From Polynucleobacter sp. JS-Safj-400b-B2 (GTDB taxonomy: Bacteria > Pseudomonadota > Gammaproteobacteria > Burkholderiales > Burkholderiaceae), in assembly GCF_018881975.1 (NCBI RefSeq), contig NZ_JACVPJ010000004.1:1-64000 (forward strand): a stretch of DNA of 64,000 nt. The letters run 5' to 3'. The notes below the pieces were generated by a model, which saw only the letters and a list, made by a program, of their open reading frames with translations, was not told the DNA's origin and searched no databases. The position numbers were made by a program, and so were the translations under genes. This document shows, one piece after another, positions 7,513 to 13,842 of the stretch (its first letter is position 1; every line of letters starts with the position of its first letter).

Positions 7513-8255
7513 TAAGCAGCCTCCCCGCCAAGTTCATCATCATTGCCGTTTTCTTGCCACCAGTCGGTATTGTTTTCTTCTTGGTAGGATTTCCAGCCTT
7601 TGATCCACTCAATGCACAATGCTCCGGTCATTGTTGGGCATGCCGATTGGTCTTTATCTTCGCTGGCGGCCTCATAGCCATCTTCGAAAGCCTTATCTAA
7701 TTCAGCCTCCAAAGGCTTGTGCTCGATGGCTTGAACATCAACAACTTCACCACCTTTAAACGCCCCATCCATGCCGTCGCCATCGCCCTTGGGGTTGTAT
7801 TCCTTACCCAAGTCCATGGCGCGCTGATCTGATTCACCTTGAATGTCTTTCATGCCGCCTGTATGAGCATCTACGTCAGCCACTACAAGCATGCAAGGTT
7901 GACCCACTGATTCAAATAGGTGCTGCAAAGACTCAATATCTTGGGCTTTGTGAACCTTGAATGTGGCCTTGATGTCATCTTTAATTGCTACGCCCTCAAG
8001 ATCGGCAACCACTTTGATTGCGCCGTTACTGGCAATCAGGTGAACCACCATCTTCACATTGGTTTCAACACGATCACGCAAGCGATCGATCACGTCATCC
8101 TGCTTTTTCTTTGAGAGCTTTACCCATAAATCAGGGAGCAATTTGATTTCTTGAACGAGGGCTTGCAATAAGTCGCGGCCTACGGTGTCAGAGGTCATTG
8201 AGAGTAAGTTTTTTACATCATCGTCTTGATTTTTGTTTGTTGATTTTTTGGTCAT
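7512..8255 (-). CDS. Phage protein with C-terminal ribosome-modulation-factor-like motif
   Basis: The 247-residue protein has a helical N-terminal half with a short conserved-looking segment near 70-130, an acidic linker, and at 190-222 FEDGYEAASEDKDQSACP followed by EWIKGWKSYQ. The pattern G-x-x-A-x-x-x-x-K-(x)n-CP-(x)n-W-x-x-GW is that of the ribosome modulation factor (Rmf) core. Rmf dimerises 70S ribosomes in enterobacteria; here the motif is a tail on a longer phage protein, so function is open. Start at 8255 has AAGGA eight bases upstream. Confidence 0.55.
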   Translation of the reverse strand: MTKKSTNKNQDDDVKNLLSMTSDTVGRDLLQALVQEIKLLPDLWVKLSKKKQDDVIDRLRDRVETNVKMVVHLIASNGAIKVVADLEGVAIKDDIKATFKVHKAQDIESLQHLFESVGQPCMLVVADVDAHTGGMKDIQGESDQRAMDLGKEYNPKGDGDGMDGAFKGGEVVDVQAIEHKPLEAELDKAFEDGYEAASEDKDQSACPTMTGALCIEWIKGWKSYQEENNTDWWQENGNDDELGGEAA

Positions 8256-8342
8256 TTTTTATTTCCTTAATAAATTAATTAATGTGTTTGGGTGAACCTA
8301 CTCGCTGCGTCTGTTCGGTGGGGTGTCGGGCTACATGGGTCT

Positions 8343-8489
8343 CTAGAAACCACATATAGCTTGCCCATCCTCCGTTTGCTTTCCTGTCCAGCATCCGCTT
8401 TCAGCTCGTTGATAGGGCGGGGCCGCAACTACTATCGGGCCGCTAGGATCACTAGCGGAGGACTTCCCTTTGATTTGCATTGGCCCCAT
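8343..8489 (-). CDS. Possible small phage ORF, 48 aa
   Basis: A minus-strand ATG at 8489, five bases after the recT stop, opens a 48-codon frame ending at TAG 8343-8345. The product begins MGPMQIKGKSSASDPSGPI and contains ESGCWTGKQTEDGQ. TGGA about nine bases upstream could be a weak ribosome binding site. It fills most of an otherwise empty 240-base gap in a tightly packed operon. The same stretch contains a CGCTAG/CTAGCG hairpin, so a regulatory RNA is the alternative. Confidence 0.4.
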   Translation of the reverse strand: MGPMQIKGKSSASDPSGPIVVAAPPYQRAESGCWTGKQTEDGQAICGF

Positions 8490-8494
8490 GATCG

Positions 8495-9517
8495 TTATTC
8501 CAAGTTCGCGGCTGCTCTACGAGTCTTGGTTGATGTTGTCTCTGGAGCAATTCCAGCTTCCTGCAATTCGCGCTGTTTGATTGCAGCTTGCTCTTCTGAC
8601 GATGGAGTCCAGTTGCTATTTGATTGGCCTGATTGATCGGTTATCTCGCCAGTTGATGGGTCAACAACTTGACCGCCTTCATCGCCAACATATGCGCCAT
8701 ATTGACCATCCTGGATTACGTTAAATTCACCATCAATCGTGTCAAGCGCTTGATCATTTCCACCTGCTGCGGCGTTATCAAGGGCGACTGCAGTTTGAAA
8801 TTCAATTGAAAGTGGAAGGTACTTGGCTAGGCGTCGAATTACAGTTTTTCGACCCATTTCGGTGAAATGCTCTTGCCAAACTTTTGATGGATATTTATTT
8901 TTCTTATCGCCTGCCTCTTGAATTTTCTCAACCTGCAGACGGCTCATAAATTCAAAGCAATGACCGCCATCCTTTAGTTTGGCGACTGCGTAAAATCCGA
9001 CGATTGCGCCACGTTCACCCATCGAAGGGGTGTGGTTTAACTTTTCATCAAGCCCATAGACCAATTCAAAAACATCGTTTTCGCAAACCTCGTGGGCGGC
9101 AATGCTAACGATCTGACCGGATCGGCGCGCAAGGTCAATCAAGCCTTTGTAGCCAATAATTACTTGGACAGAATTTACCCAGCGCTCAACACCATTGGCA
9201 TCTTTGCGCTTAGTGTTGAATGGCACAAGATAGGCATGACCCAATACGGTATTTGGCTCTAACCCCATCTGAGCGCACTGACCGATAGCCCCAACAAGAC
9301 TTGCAACGTCGCACTTTGCCAAAGCTGGCGTAGTGGTTGCTGCAATTTGAGCCACCTTTAGTAAGCGTTCAGCGTTTAAGTGCTTTGGAAGCATTTTGGC
9401 AATTTCTGCTTGCTTGGTTTTGAGCAAATAAGCAATTTGCTCTTTTGGCTTCATTTCTGCCAATGGGCGAACTGGTGATTGATTGCTTTTTAAATCTGCA
9501 ATATTTGATGTTGTCAT
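8495..9517 (-). CDS. recT: RecT-family single-strand annealing recombinase
   Basis: The 340-residue protein matches RecT along residues 20-260: LLKVAQIAATTTPALAKCD, QCAQMGLEPNTVLGHAYLVPF, VQVIIGYKGLIDLARRSGQI and GDKKNKYPSKVWQEHFTEMG then KTVIRRLAKYLPLS. RecT anneals complementary single strands produced by a partner 5'-3' exonuclease. That partner is encoded immediately upstream (9551-10363). The C-terminal 80 residues are acidic and less conserved. Confidence 0.93.
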   Translation of the reverse strand: MTTSNIADLKSNQSPVRPLAEMKPKEQIAYLLKTKQAEIAKMLPKHLNAERLLKVAQIAATTTPALAKCDVASLVGAIGQCAQMGLEPNTVLGHAYLVPFNTKRKDANGVERWVNSVQVIIGYKGLIDLARRSGQIVSIAAHEVCENDVFELVYGLDEKLNHTPSMGERGAIVGFYAVAKLKDGGHCFEFMSRLQVEKIQEAGDKKNKYPSKVWQEHFTEMGRKTVIRRLAKYLPLSIEFQTAVALDNAAAGGNDQALDTIDGEFNVIQDGQYGAYVGDEGGQVVDPSTGEITDQSGQSNSNWTPSSEEQAAIKQRELQEAGIAPETTSTKTRRAAANLE

Positions 9518-9550
9518 GGCGTGTTTAATCCTTCTAGTTGGTTAAAAAAT

Positions 9551-10363
9551 TCAATCGTGAAAGTGGCAAGTTGCAAAGCGTGGGCAGTATTTCTCCGAGC
9601 AAAGCAACGATTTAGGGTTTGGGTAGAAACGACCGCTTTTGAACATTTCGGCGGCAAACTCAATGAGTCCTGGTTGATCTTCGGTGCCGATCATTACGCG
9701 TTTACTGTTGGCGAGTGTTGCCGTAGCAATCTCAGACGTGCCTTTGGTTTTTAAGCCAATAATCTCGGCAATGTCAGTGATTTCTTCGCCAGTGGTGTGC
9801 TCGTACAGAAGCTCGTAAGTTCCAATTTGTGGGCCATGGCCCTTGGTAACGGCAACGCCCTTTTGAACTGCGGCAGATCCACTCTTAATATCGGCAATGC
9901 CAACACCACAAGAGGATTTGCGAATGCGTGCGCGGTCCATGGTTCCGGTAAGCCGCACGATGACACCACCTCCGCAATCAATATCAAGAGGTTTGGTTTC
10001 CATTTCAACCGCTACAAAGTTGTAGTTCGGTGATACTTCAAGGCAATACTTGGTAAGTAGCGATAGGCCAATACGCTCTGCATCGGGCATGGTGATGTCA
10101 TCACGACCTGGATCAAACTCATTCTCAGGATCGCGTAACTTATCTACAAAAACACCAGCTGCGTCATCTGCGCTAATGCCGGCAACATCAAGTCGGCCTT
10201 GGTCAAATACAGCTGTGCCGGCATGAATGGCGGTGCCAAGGGCGGCTCTCAATCCAACGACATTACGCATGCCGTCGATGTGAATAGCGCTCCATTTGTA
10301 GGCGCAGTCAAAAAGACTTGCCCATGAACTTGCGCGGACGATGATTGATGGCTCTACGCTCAT
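9551..10363 (-). CDS. PD-(D/E)XK-type exonuclease, RecT partner
   Basis: The 270 residues have the features of Cas4/RecB-like nucleases: LRAALGTAIHAGTAVFD near the N-terminus (the conserved His), DRARI and the GIADIKSG strand (Asp and Lys of the motif), then QIGTYELLYEH (the conserved Gln-x-x-x-Tyr). The tail CSEKYCPRFATCHFHD is a Cys cluster typical of Fe-S Cas4-like nucleases. It should resect duplex DNA for RecT, whose gene follows. The ATG at 10363 overlaps the upstream stop. Confidence 0.8.
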   Translation of the reverse strand: MSVEPSIIVRASSWASLFDCAYKWSAIHIDGMRNVVGLRAALGTAIHAGTAVFDQGRLDVAGISADDAAGVFVDKLRDPENEFDPGRDDITMPDAERIGLSLLTKYCLEVSPNYNFVAVEMETKPLDIDCGGGVIVRLTGTMDRARIRKSSCGVGIADIKSGSAAVQKGVAVTKGHGPQIGTYELLYEHTTGEEITDIAEIIGLKTKGTSEIATATLANSKRVMIGTEDQPGLIEFAAEMFKSGRFYPNPKSLLCSEKYCPRFATCHFHD

Positions 10364-10533
10364 AACGCCGCCTTAGCTGCGTGAAAAACTTGAACCACAA
10401 GCAAAAATGCTGCCGCGCCAATAAGTGACCAGTTAAATGCGGCATCTGTGCGCTTGTGCGCGCTTTGATGTTCTTGTTCATCAACCCAAAAGATTGGCTG
10501 GCCGATAGGGGAGACATAGAAGCCTTTTTTCAT
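10360..10533 (-). CDS. Small membrane protein, 57 aa
   Basis: The likely start is the ATG at 10533 (MKKGFYVSPIGQPIFW), two bases after the upstream stop and about nine bases after GGAG; a TTG at 10548 would lengthen it. One hydrophobic helix, WSLIGAAAFLLVVQVF, lies in the C-terminal half. The stop overlaps the exonuclease start (ATGA). Not recognised. Confidence 0.55.
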   Translation of the reverse strand: MKKGFYVSPIGQPIFWVDEQEHQSAHKRTDAAFNWSLIGAAAFLLVVQVFHAAKAAL

Positions 10534-10535
10534 GA

Positions 10536-10859
10536 TTAGCGGCTCCAAATGATTTGGTGTTCAGCAGACTTTTCTACGGCTTCGATGTGCAACTTTGATA
10601 AAAGCTCGATAAGCTCTTTGGCGCACTCGTCAGCAGGGCGCTTCATGAGGTTGTATTCCACCAAGATCTTGCTAATGGCGTTACGTTGCCCATAGATCGT
10701 GTCCTCAAAGTCGAGGTGATCAGTGCCTTTGCCAGCTAAACAATCAGCCTCTATCTCGCTAACCTTGTTGTCGTGTTCATCGGTGCGATCGCCTTCGGCA
10801 TCCATGTGAGCAGCTGCTGTGCTGGCTAGACTGCGGTCAATTCCTGCTAATCTCATCAC
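10536..10859 (-). CDS. Hypothetical phage protein, first gene of leftward operon
   Basis: The 106-107-residue helical protein starts at GTG 10859 or ATG 10856, after a strong AGGGGAC ribosome binding site. It contains HMDAEGDRTDEHDNKVSEIE and LMKRPADECAKELIELLSKL. It is the first gene after the leftward promoter at 10906-10934, a place often used for anti-host or regulatory genes in phages, but nothing in it identifies a function. Confidence 0.65.
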   Translation of the reverse strand: MMRLAGIDRSLASTAAAHMDAEGDRTDEHDNKVSEIEADCLAGKGTDHLDFEDTIYGQRNAISKILVEYNLMKRPADECAKELIELLSKLHIEAVEKSAEHQIIWSR

Positions 10860-10905
10860 TAAGTCCCCTTCAGTTGAAATTCATAAAAACGTCTTGATAG
10901 GTTCT

Positions 10906-10934
10906 ACTTTACCTACAGGTAATGTATTAGTCAA
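10906..10934 (-). promoter_or_regulatory. Leftward early promoter (PL-like)
   Basis: On the minus strand TTGACT (plus 10929-10934) and TAAAGT (plus 10906-10911) are separated by exactly 17 bases, a good sigma70 match. It would drive the operon from 10859 to integrase. The repressor-type palindrome at 10909-10922 fills the spacer and covers half of the -10 box, so a bound repressor would block RNA polymerase. Confidence 0.7.
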
Positions 10935-10947
10935 TACCCACAGGTAA
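10909..10947. promoter_or_regulatory. Two repressor operators over the leftward promoter
   Basis: TTACCTACAGGTAA at 10909-10922 is a perfect TTACCT-N2-AGGTAA palindrome. ATACCCACAGGTAA at 10934-10947 is a near copy 25 bases away. The same motif occurs three times between the repressor and cro-like genes. See the PL and PR promoter entries for register. Confidence 0.75.
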
Positions 10948-11038
10948 TTATTTTCTAAGTAGATTCCCTAATGAGGTTTTGATGCTTTTTTTTTGGGATT
11001 TTTGAGAGGCTAGGGCGCTTGTACGCAATTTGGGCTAT

Positions 11039-11061
11039 AAAAAACCCGCCGTAGCAGGATT
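11039..11061 (-). terminator. Probable leftward intrinsic terminator
   Basis: On the minus strand an imperfect AATCCTGC-TACG-GCGGGTT stem is followed by T6. It lies just after the 44-residue ORF at 11080-11214. Its core (AAAAAACCCGCCGTAGC on the plus strand) is repeated in the stronger terminator at 11305-11328. Confidence 0.55.
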
Positions 11062-11079
11062 TTTTGGGTTTTGGAATGG

Positions 11080-11214
11080 TTAAGTGCAGTAAGTCTCAGC
11101 CATAGTGCACTTAATTTTTTTGTTGATATTGCGCTCACAAAGATGGCGGATGACGACGTCATCGGCATGGGCGATTGCGGATTTTAAGATGCCGTTTAAA
11201 TCCATCAAGGCCAT
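11080..11214 (-). CDS. Possible small ORF between two terminators, 44 aa
   Basis: A minus-strand frame from ATG 11214 (or 11205, better spaced from GGAAGG) ends at TAA 11080-11082. The product runs MALMDLNGILKSAIAHADDV and ends MAETYCT, with two Cys and a basic stretch NINKKIK. It is bracketed by a terminator on each side, so it would be its own transcription unit near the leftward promoter. Not recognised; the good ribosome binding site and soluble composition favour a real protein. Confidence 0.5.
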   Translation of the reverse strand: MALMDLNGILKSAIAHADDVVIRHLCERNINKKIKCTMAETYCT

Positions 11215-11304
11215 CCTTCCGCCATGATTGAGGCTTATGTCTACTGGGTTAGGAGGTGATTTTTTCTTCCGCCATCAATGGCACGCCATTTTATTTAGAC
11301 AACA

Positions 11305-11328
11305 AAAAACCCGCCGTAGCGGGTTTAG
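11305..11328 (-). terminator. Terminator of the repressor-rex-like operon
   Basis: On the minus strand AAACCCGC-TACG-GCGGGTTTTTTG forms a strong stem with a T-run, starting about 20 bases after the stop of the 91-residue gene. It closes the leftward unit that begins with the repressor gene. Confidence 0.75.
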
Positions 11329-11346
11329 GAGTCGAAAATGTAGGTT

Positions 11347-11622
11347 TTACTTGGCGTGAGTGGCGATGAAGTAGACCGCAGCGACAAGGGCAGAGGCTCC
11401 ACCTAGGAGCTTCCAAGTCATGGCGTGGAATTCTTTATGCATTTCGGTGCGAATTTCGCCGCCCACCTTGGCTAAATCTTCTTTAGTCGCAAGCGTTGGG
11501 ATGATCGTTTCAATTCGGGTTACTCTAGCTTCCATCGGGTCATTATATGGCGGTTCAGATCCGCCGTGTAGAGAATTGTTTGCTCCGGCAATGAGCCTTA
11601 AATTTGGTTTTTGTACGCTCAT
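11347..11622 (-). CDS. Small coiled-coil membrane protein, third gene of rex-position cassette
   Basis: The 91 residues have a polar N-terminus, a helical part MEARVTRIETIIPTLATKED like many small phage coiled-coil proteins, and one C-terminal membrane helix at about 70-88 (WKLLGGASALVAAVYFIATH). Its ATG overlaps the stop of the zinc ribbon gene. It is the last gene before a strong terminator. Function unknown; a membrane effector of a lysogenic cassette is an inference from position. Confidence 0.65.
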   Translation of the reverse strand: MSVQKPNLRLIAGANNSLHGGSEPPYNDPMEARVTRIETIIPTLATKEDLAKVGGEIRTEMHKEFHAMTWKLLGGASALVAAVYFIATHAK

Positions 11623-11924
11623 TCTGCATTACCTTTAAAAAAATCGTTACCAACGCCCAAAACAAAGGCATTGAGCAACTGGGTATTCCCACATTTGTTA
11701 CAGGTTAGAGGAATAAGCGGCAAGGATCCCGCAACCTTTGCGGTTTTAGGGTCCCCACTATCCGTTACGTTTAGCAAAAGATACCTATCCAATACCACAT
11801 AGCTATTTTTAGATTGGCAAATTGGGCATGTTTGCTCGTTAGCATCTCGTGCCTCAAGCAATTGATTGATTCGAGCCGCAGAATCTTGTTTTATTTGGAG
11901 TGATTGGTTTTTATCGTCATTCAT
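11619..11924 (-). CDS. Zinc ribbon protein, second gene of rex-position cassette
   Basis: The 101-residue protein carries Cys33-x2-Cys36 (CPIC) and Cys75-x2-Cys78 (CNKC), enough for one zinc site. The segment SLPLIPLTCNKCGNTQLLNA resembles a broadly distributed, uncharacterised zinc ribbon family. It lies two bases after the two-TM gene and overlaps the next gene. It might sense or bind nucleic acid or protein at the membrane with its neighbours; that is inference. Confidence 0.65.
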   Translation of the reverse strand: MNDDKNQSLQIKQDSAARINQLLEARDANEQTCPICQSKNSYVVLDRYLLLNVTDSGDPKTAKVAGSLPLIPLTCNKCGNTQLLNAFVLGVGNDFFKGNAE

Positions 11925-11926
11925 AT

Positions 11927-12571
11927 TCAGGATGGTTTTCTTGTATTCCGCTCAATGGCAAGCAGCACCAATACAAGAGATAGCAGTGAAATTATGGCAA
12001 TAAAACCACCAAAAATGCCAGCGTACAAAGTCATATTTGATTCAAATTTTGCTTCTTGTGAATTGCGATCGTCAATTTTTTGAAACTTTAACTCTTTATA
12101 TTTATTGAGCGCCTCACCAAAAATTATGCCCTGCTTTTCGCTAGGAACTTTCCCTTGCGCCTTTTCTTTTTCCATCGCCTTTTCAAAGACGGCATGTATT
12201 TCGTCAATAAAATTCTGACGATCCTCTGGGTCAAGTGAATTTAGCCATGCATCAAGAACTTCCTTATTTCTTCCAGTCATCGTTTCTTTGATGATTTTTG
12301 GGATTTTTAATCCAGATTCCACATCTTCTGGCAGGTCTTGATTCTCGGTTGTGGCGGCGCCTTGTCGTGGCGAATTCTTATTGCTAGTCTCGATAGCTGA
12401 AAAAACACTATCGACGGAGACTTTTGTACTAACTCTTGATTCTTGGTATCTATCAATAAACTTATAGGAGCCGACCATGAAGGCGAGCATGGTTAAGAGC
12501 ACTAAGACCAGAAAAATTGCACGCGTTGCTGAAAAAAGAAATTTCTTCTCAAATGATTCAAAAACTTTCAT
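11927..12571 (-). CDS. Two-TM membrane protein, first gene of rex-position cassette
   Basis: The 214-residue protein has transmembrane helices at about 17-37 and 182-206 with a hydrophilic 140-residue domain between, rich in charged helices (MEKEKAQGKVPSEKQGIIFG). Both termini would be cytoplasmic if the loop is outside. AGGAGAGG precedes the ATG. It lies 87 bases downstream of the repressor gene with no terminator between, the position of lambda rexA. Not recognised; a superinfection-exclusion role is an inference from context. Confidence 0.7.
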   Translation of the reverse strand: MKVFESFEKKFLFSATRAIFLVLVLLTMLAFMVGSYKFIDRYQESRVSTKVSVDSVFSAIETSNKNSPRQGAATTENQDLPEDVESGLKIPKIIKETMTGRNKEVLDAWLNSLDPEDRQNFIDEIHAVFEKAMEKEKAQGKVPSEKQGIIFGEALNKYKELKFQKIDDRNSQEAKFESNMTLYAGIFGGFIAIISLLSLVLVLLAIERNTRKPS

Positions 12572-12658
12572 TACCTCTCCTTTGCGCAGGGTATTTATGG
12601 GACCAAGTGGAATTCGCTAAAAAATAAGAGTTGCGCCTTGGGCTTGGATTTATCCACC

Positions 12659-13051
12659 TTACGCCGCTTTTGGGGTGGCGGCAGGTGAATCACCAGGGCT
12701 TTTCTTTTGAGTAACCGCCAATCGGTGGGCTAGTCCAATAACTGCCTTTTTGTCATCTAAATTCTTCAGGTTCTCAAAAATTTCTAAAAGCTCCTCTGTC
12801 AACGGGGAGGATTTGGCGATGCTGGCAAATTTTTCATTAAATGCCTTATTGGAGTATTCGTAGTCCCAAAAAGGGTGAACCACTCCAATTGCGTCGATTA
12901 TCTCTACGCCAATCTTTTTGTACCCCTTTTTGTCCTCTGGCCACATACACCTAGATATATAGGACGGATCCAAGCCTACGGCCCTGCCAAATTCGGCAAC
13001 CGAAGGGTAATTCTCGTCAATCAACAGCTCGAGCGCTTTGCGTCTATCCAT
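12659..13051 (-). CDS. CI-like phage repressor, short form
   Basis: The frame is open further upstream, but the ATG at 13051 (MDRRKALELLIDENYPSVAE) leaves the operators outside the gene and gives 130 residues. Residues about 13-40 (SVAEFGRAVGLDPSYISRCM) form a helix-turn-helix. The remainder is helical with no Ser-Lys S24/LexA peptidase domain, so RecA-stimulated self-cleavage is unlikely. It faces the cro-like gene across three operators. No Shine-Dalgarno is evident at this start. It should maintain lysogeny by binding the TTACCT-N2-AGGTAA sites. Confidence 0.75.
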   Translation of the reverse strand: MDRRKALELLIDENYPSVAEFGRAVGLDPSYISRCMWPEDKKGYKKIGVEIIDAIGVVHPFWDYEYSNKAFNEKFASIAKSSPLTEELLEIFENLKNLDDKKAVIGLAHRLAVTQKKSPGDSPAATPKAA

Positions 13052-13073
13052 AGATTTGCATTTTGGGGGGTAA

Positions 13074-13135
13074 TTACTTATAGGTAAATTCCCTAAAGGT
13101 AACTTTTCCTTGACAAGATAATTACCTGTAGGTAT
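13074..13135. promoter_or_regulatory. Three repressor/Cro operators in the divergent region
   Basis: Sites are TTACTTATAGGTAA (13074-13087), TTCCCTAAAGGTAA (13089-13102) and TTACCTGTAGGTAT (13122-13135). All fit TTACCT-N2-AGGTAA with one or no change per arm. The third sits in the rightward promoter spacer. The first two lie where a repressor promoter would be, with a candidate -10 TATAAG on the minus strand at 13077-13082. Confidence 0.78.
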
Positions 13136-13138
13136 TGT
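13110..13138 (+). promoter_or_regulatory. Rightward early promoter (PR-like)
   Basis: TTGACA at 13110-13115 and TATTGT at 13133-13138 are 17 bases apart. The operator 13122-13135 starts six bases after the -35 box and covers the first half of the -10 box, exactly as at the leftward promoter. Transcription should start near 13145, only a few bases before the ATG at 13149. Confidence 0.7.
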
Positions 13139-13148
13139 TTCGTTCATT

Positions 13149-13388
13149 ATGGATAAATTACTCAAATTCTTAAATTCACTAGAAACATCCCAGCAAAAGG
13201 CCTTTGCAGATAAGTGCGGCACATCTGTTGGCTACCTTCGAAATGCAGTTAGTAGCAATAAATTGCTAGGCGCAGAACTCTGCGTGCTTATCGAACAGGA
13301 GTCTGCGGGGGAGGTAATCAGGCGGGAGCTGTGCCCAAGTTGCTGGAAAGAGCGCTGGCCCGAGCTGGCCGAAAAAGAGGGGGTCTGA
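13149..13388 (+). CDS. Cro-like repressor of the YdaS family
   Basis: The 79-residue protein reads LLKFLNSLETSQQKAFADKC then GTSVGYLRNAVSSNKLLGAE, the helix-turn-helix of YdaS/Cro-like proteins, followed by a tail ELCPSCWKERWPEL. It is the first gene of the rightward operon and faces the repressor gene. No ribosome binding site precedes the ATG and the predicted transcript leader is about four bases, so translation may be leaderless. It should bind the shared operators and favour lytic growth. Confidence 0.82.
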   Translation: MDKLLKFLNSLETSQQKAFADKCGTSVGYLRNAVSSNKLLGAELCVLIEQESAGEVIRRELCPSCWKERWPELAEKEGV

Positions 13389-13467
13389 ATTGGTCCTGGC
13401 CAAGCTAAAAATCGACATAAGCGAGCTACTAGAACAGACCGAAAGGTTCTCTGTGGCCCTTCAAAAA

Positions 13468-13686
13468 TTACCCCAACCCCTTCTTGATTGCGATAGAGAT
13501 TTGGTTCTTGACTATCTCGACGGTCTGGAATCCGATGTCGTTCTCTGTCAGAACGTAGGAGCAACCCGTACAGATGGCCCCATTGAAATCCTCTATTCGT
13601 TGAGGCTTGGCTCCGGTTTTGAAGGTTTGCTCGTTGCACTTGGGGCAACGAAGAGTGATGGTGGCCCCAGTGTTGTTTGAAGTCAT
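13468..13686 (-). CDS. Zinc ribbon protein on the strand opposite the early operon
   Basis: The 72-residue frame has Cys14-x2-Cys17 (CPKC) and Cys39-x2-Cys42 (CTGC), typical spacing for a zinc ribbon, with FKTGAKPQRIEDFNGAICTG between, a pattern seen in small phage zinc ribbons. GGAAGGGG lies six bases before the ATG. The overlapping plus-strand frame (13390-13680) starts with TTG and has no recognisable motif. The gene is antisense within the rightward operon, so it may be expressed in the lysogen. Confidence 0.65.
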   Translation of the reverse strand: MTSNNTGATITLRCPKCNEQTFKTGAKPQRIEDFNGAICTGCSYVLTENDIGFQTVEIVKNQISIAIKKGLG

Positions 13687-13842
13687 GACTACCCCTTCCT
13701 TTGTTAATGGTTGTGTGAGAACTCCATTCTCTCAGGTTGCGGGTGGTCGCCAGTTTTTGCGTGAGTTGATCCATGACTCTAGTTTCATTTTTTTTGTCAA
13801 TTTTGACCACTCAACCGCTCTCAACAATGTTGCGAGGTATCA

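Noticed and set aside
8292-8636. Plus-strand 114-codon frame
   Set aside because: Overlaps the recT 3' end on the opposite strand, has no ribosome binding site or recognisable motif.
13390-13680. Plus-strand frame after the Cro-like gene
   Set aside because: It starts with TTG, lacks a ribosome binding site and motif, and overlaps a minus-strand zinc ribbon gene with two CxxC pairs and a strong ribosome binding site.
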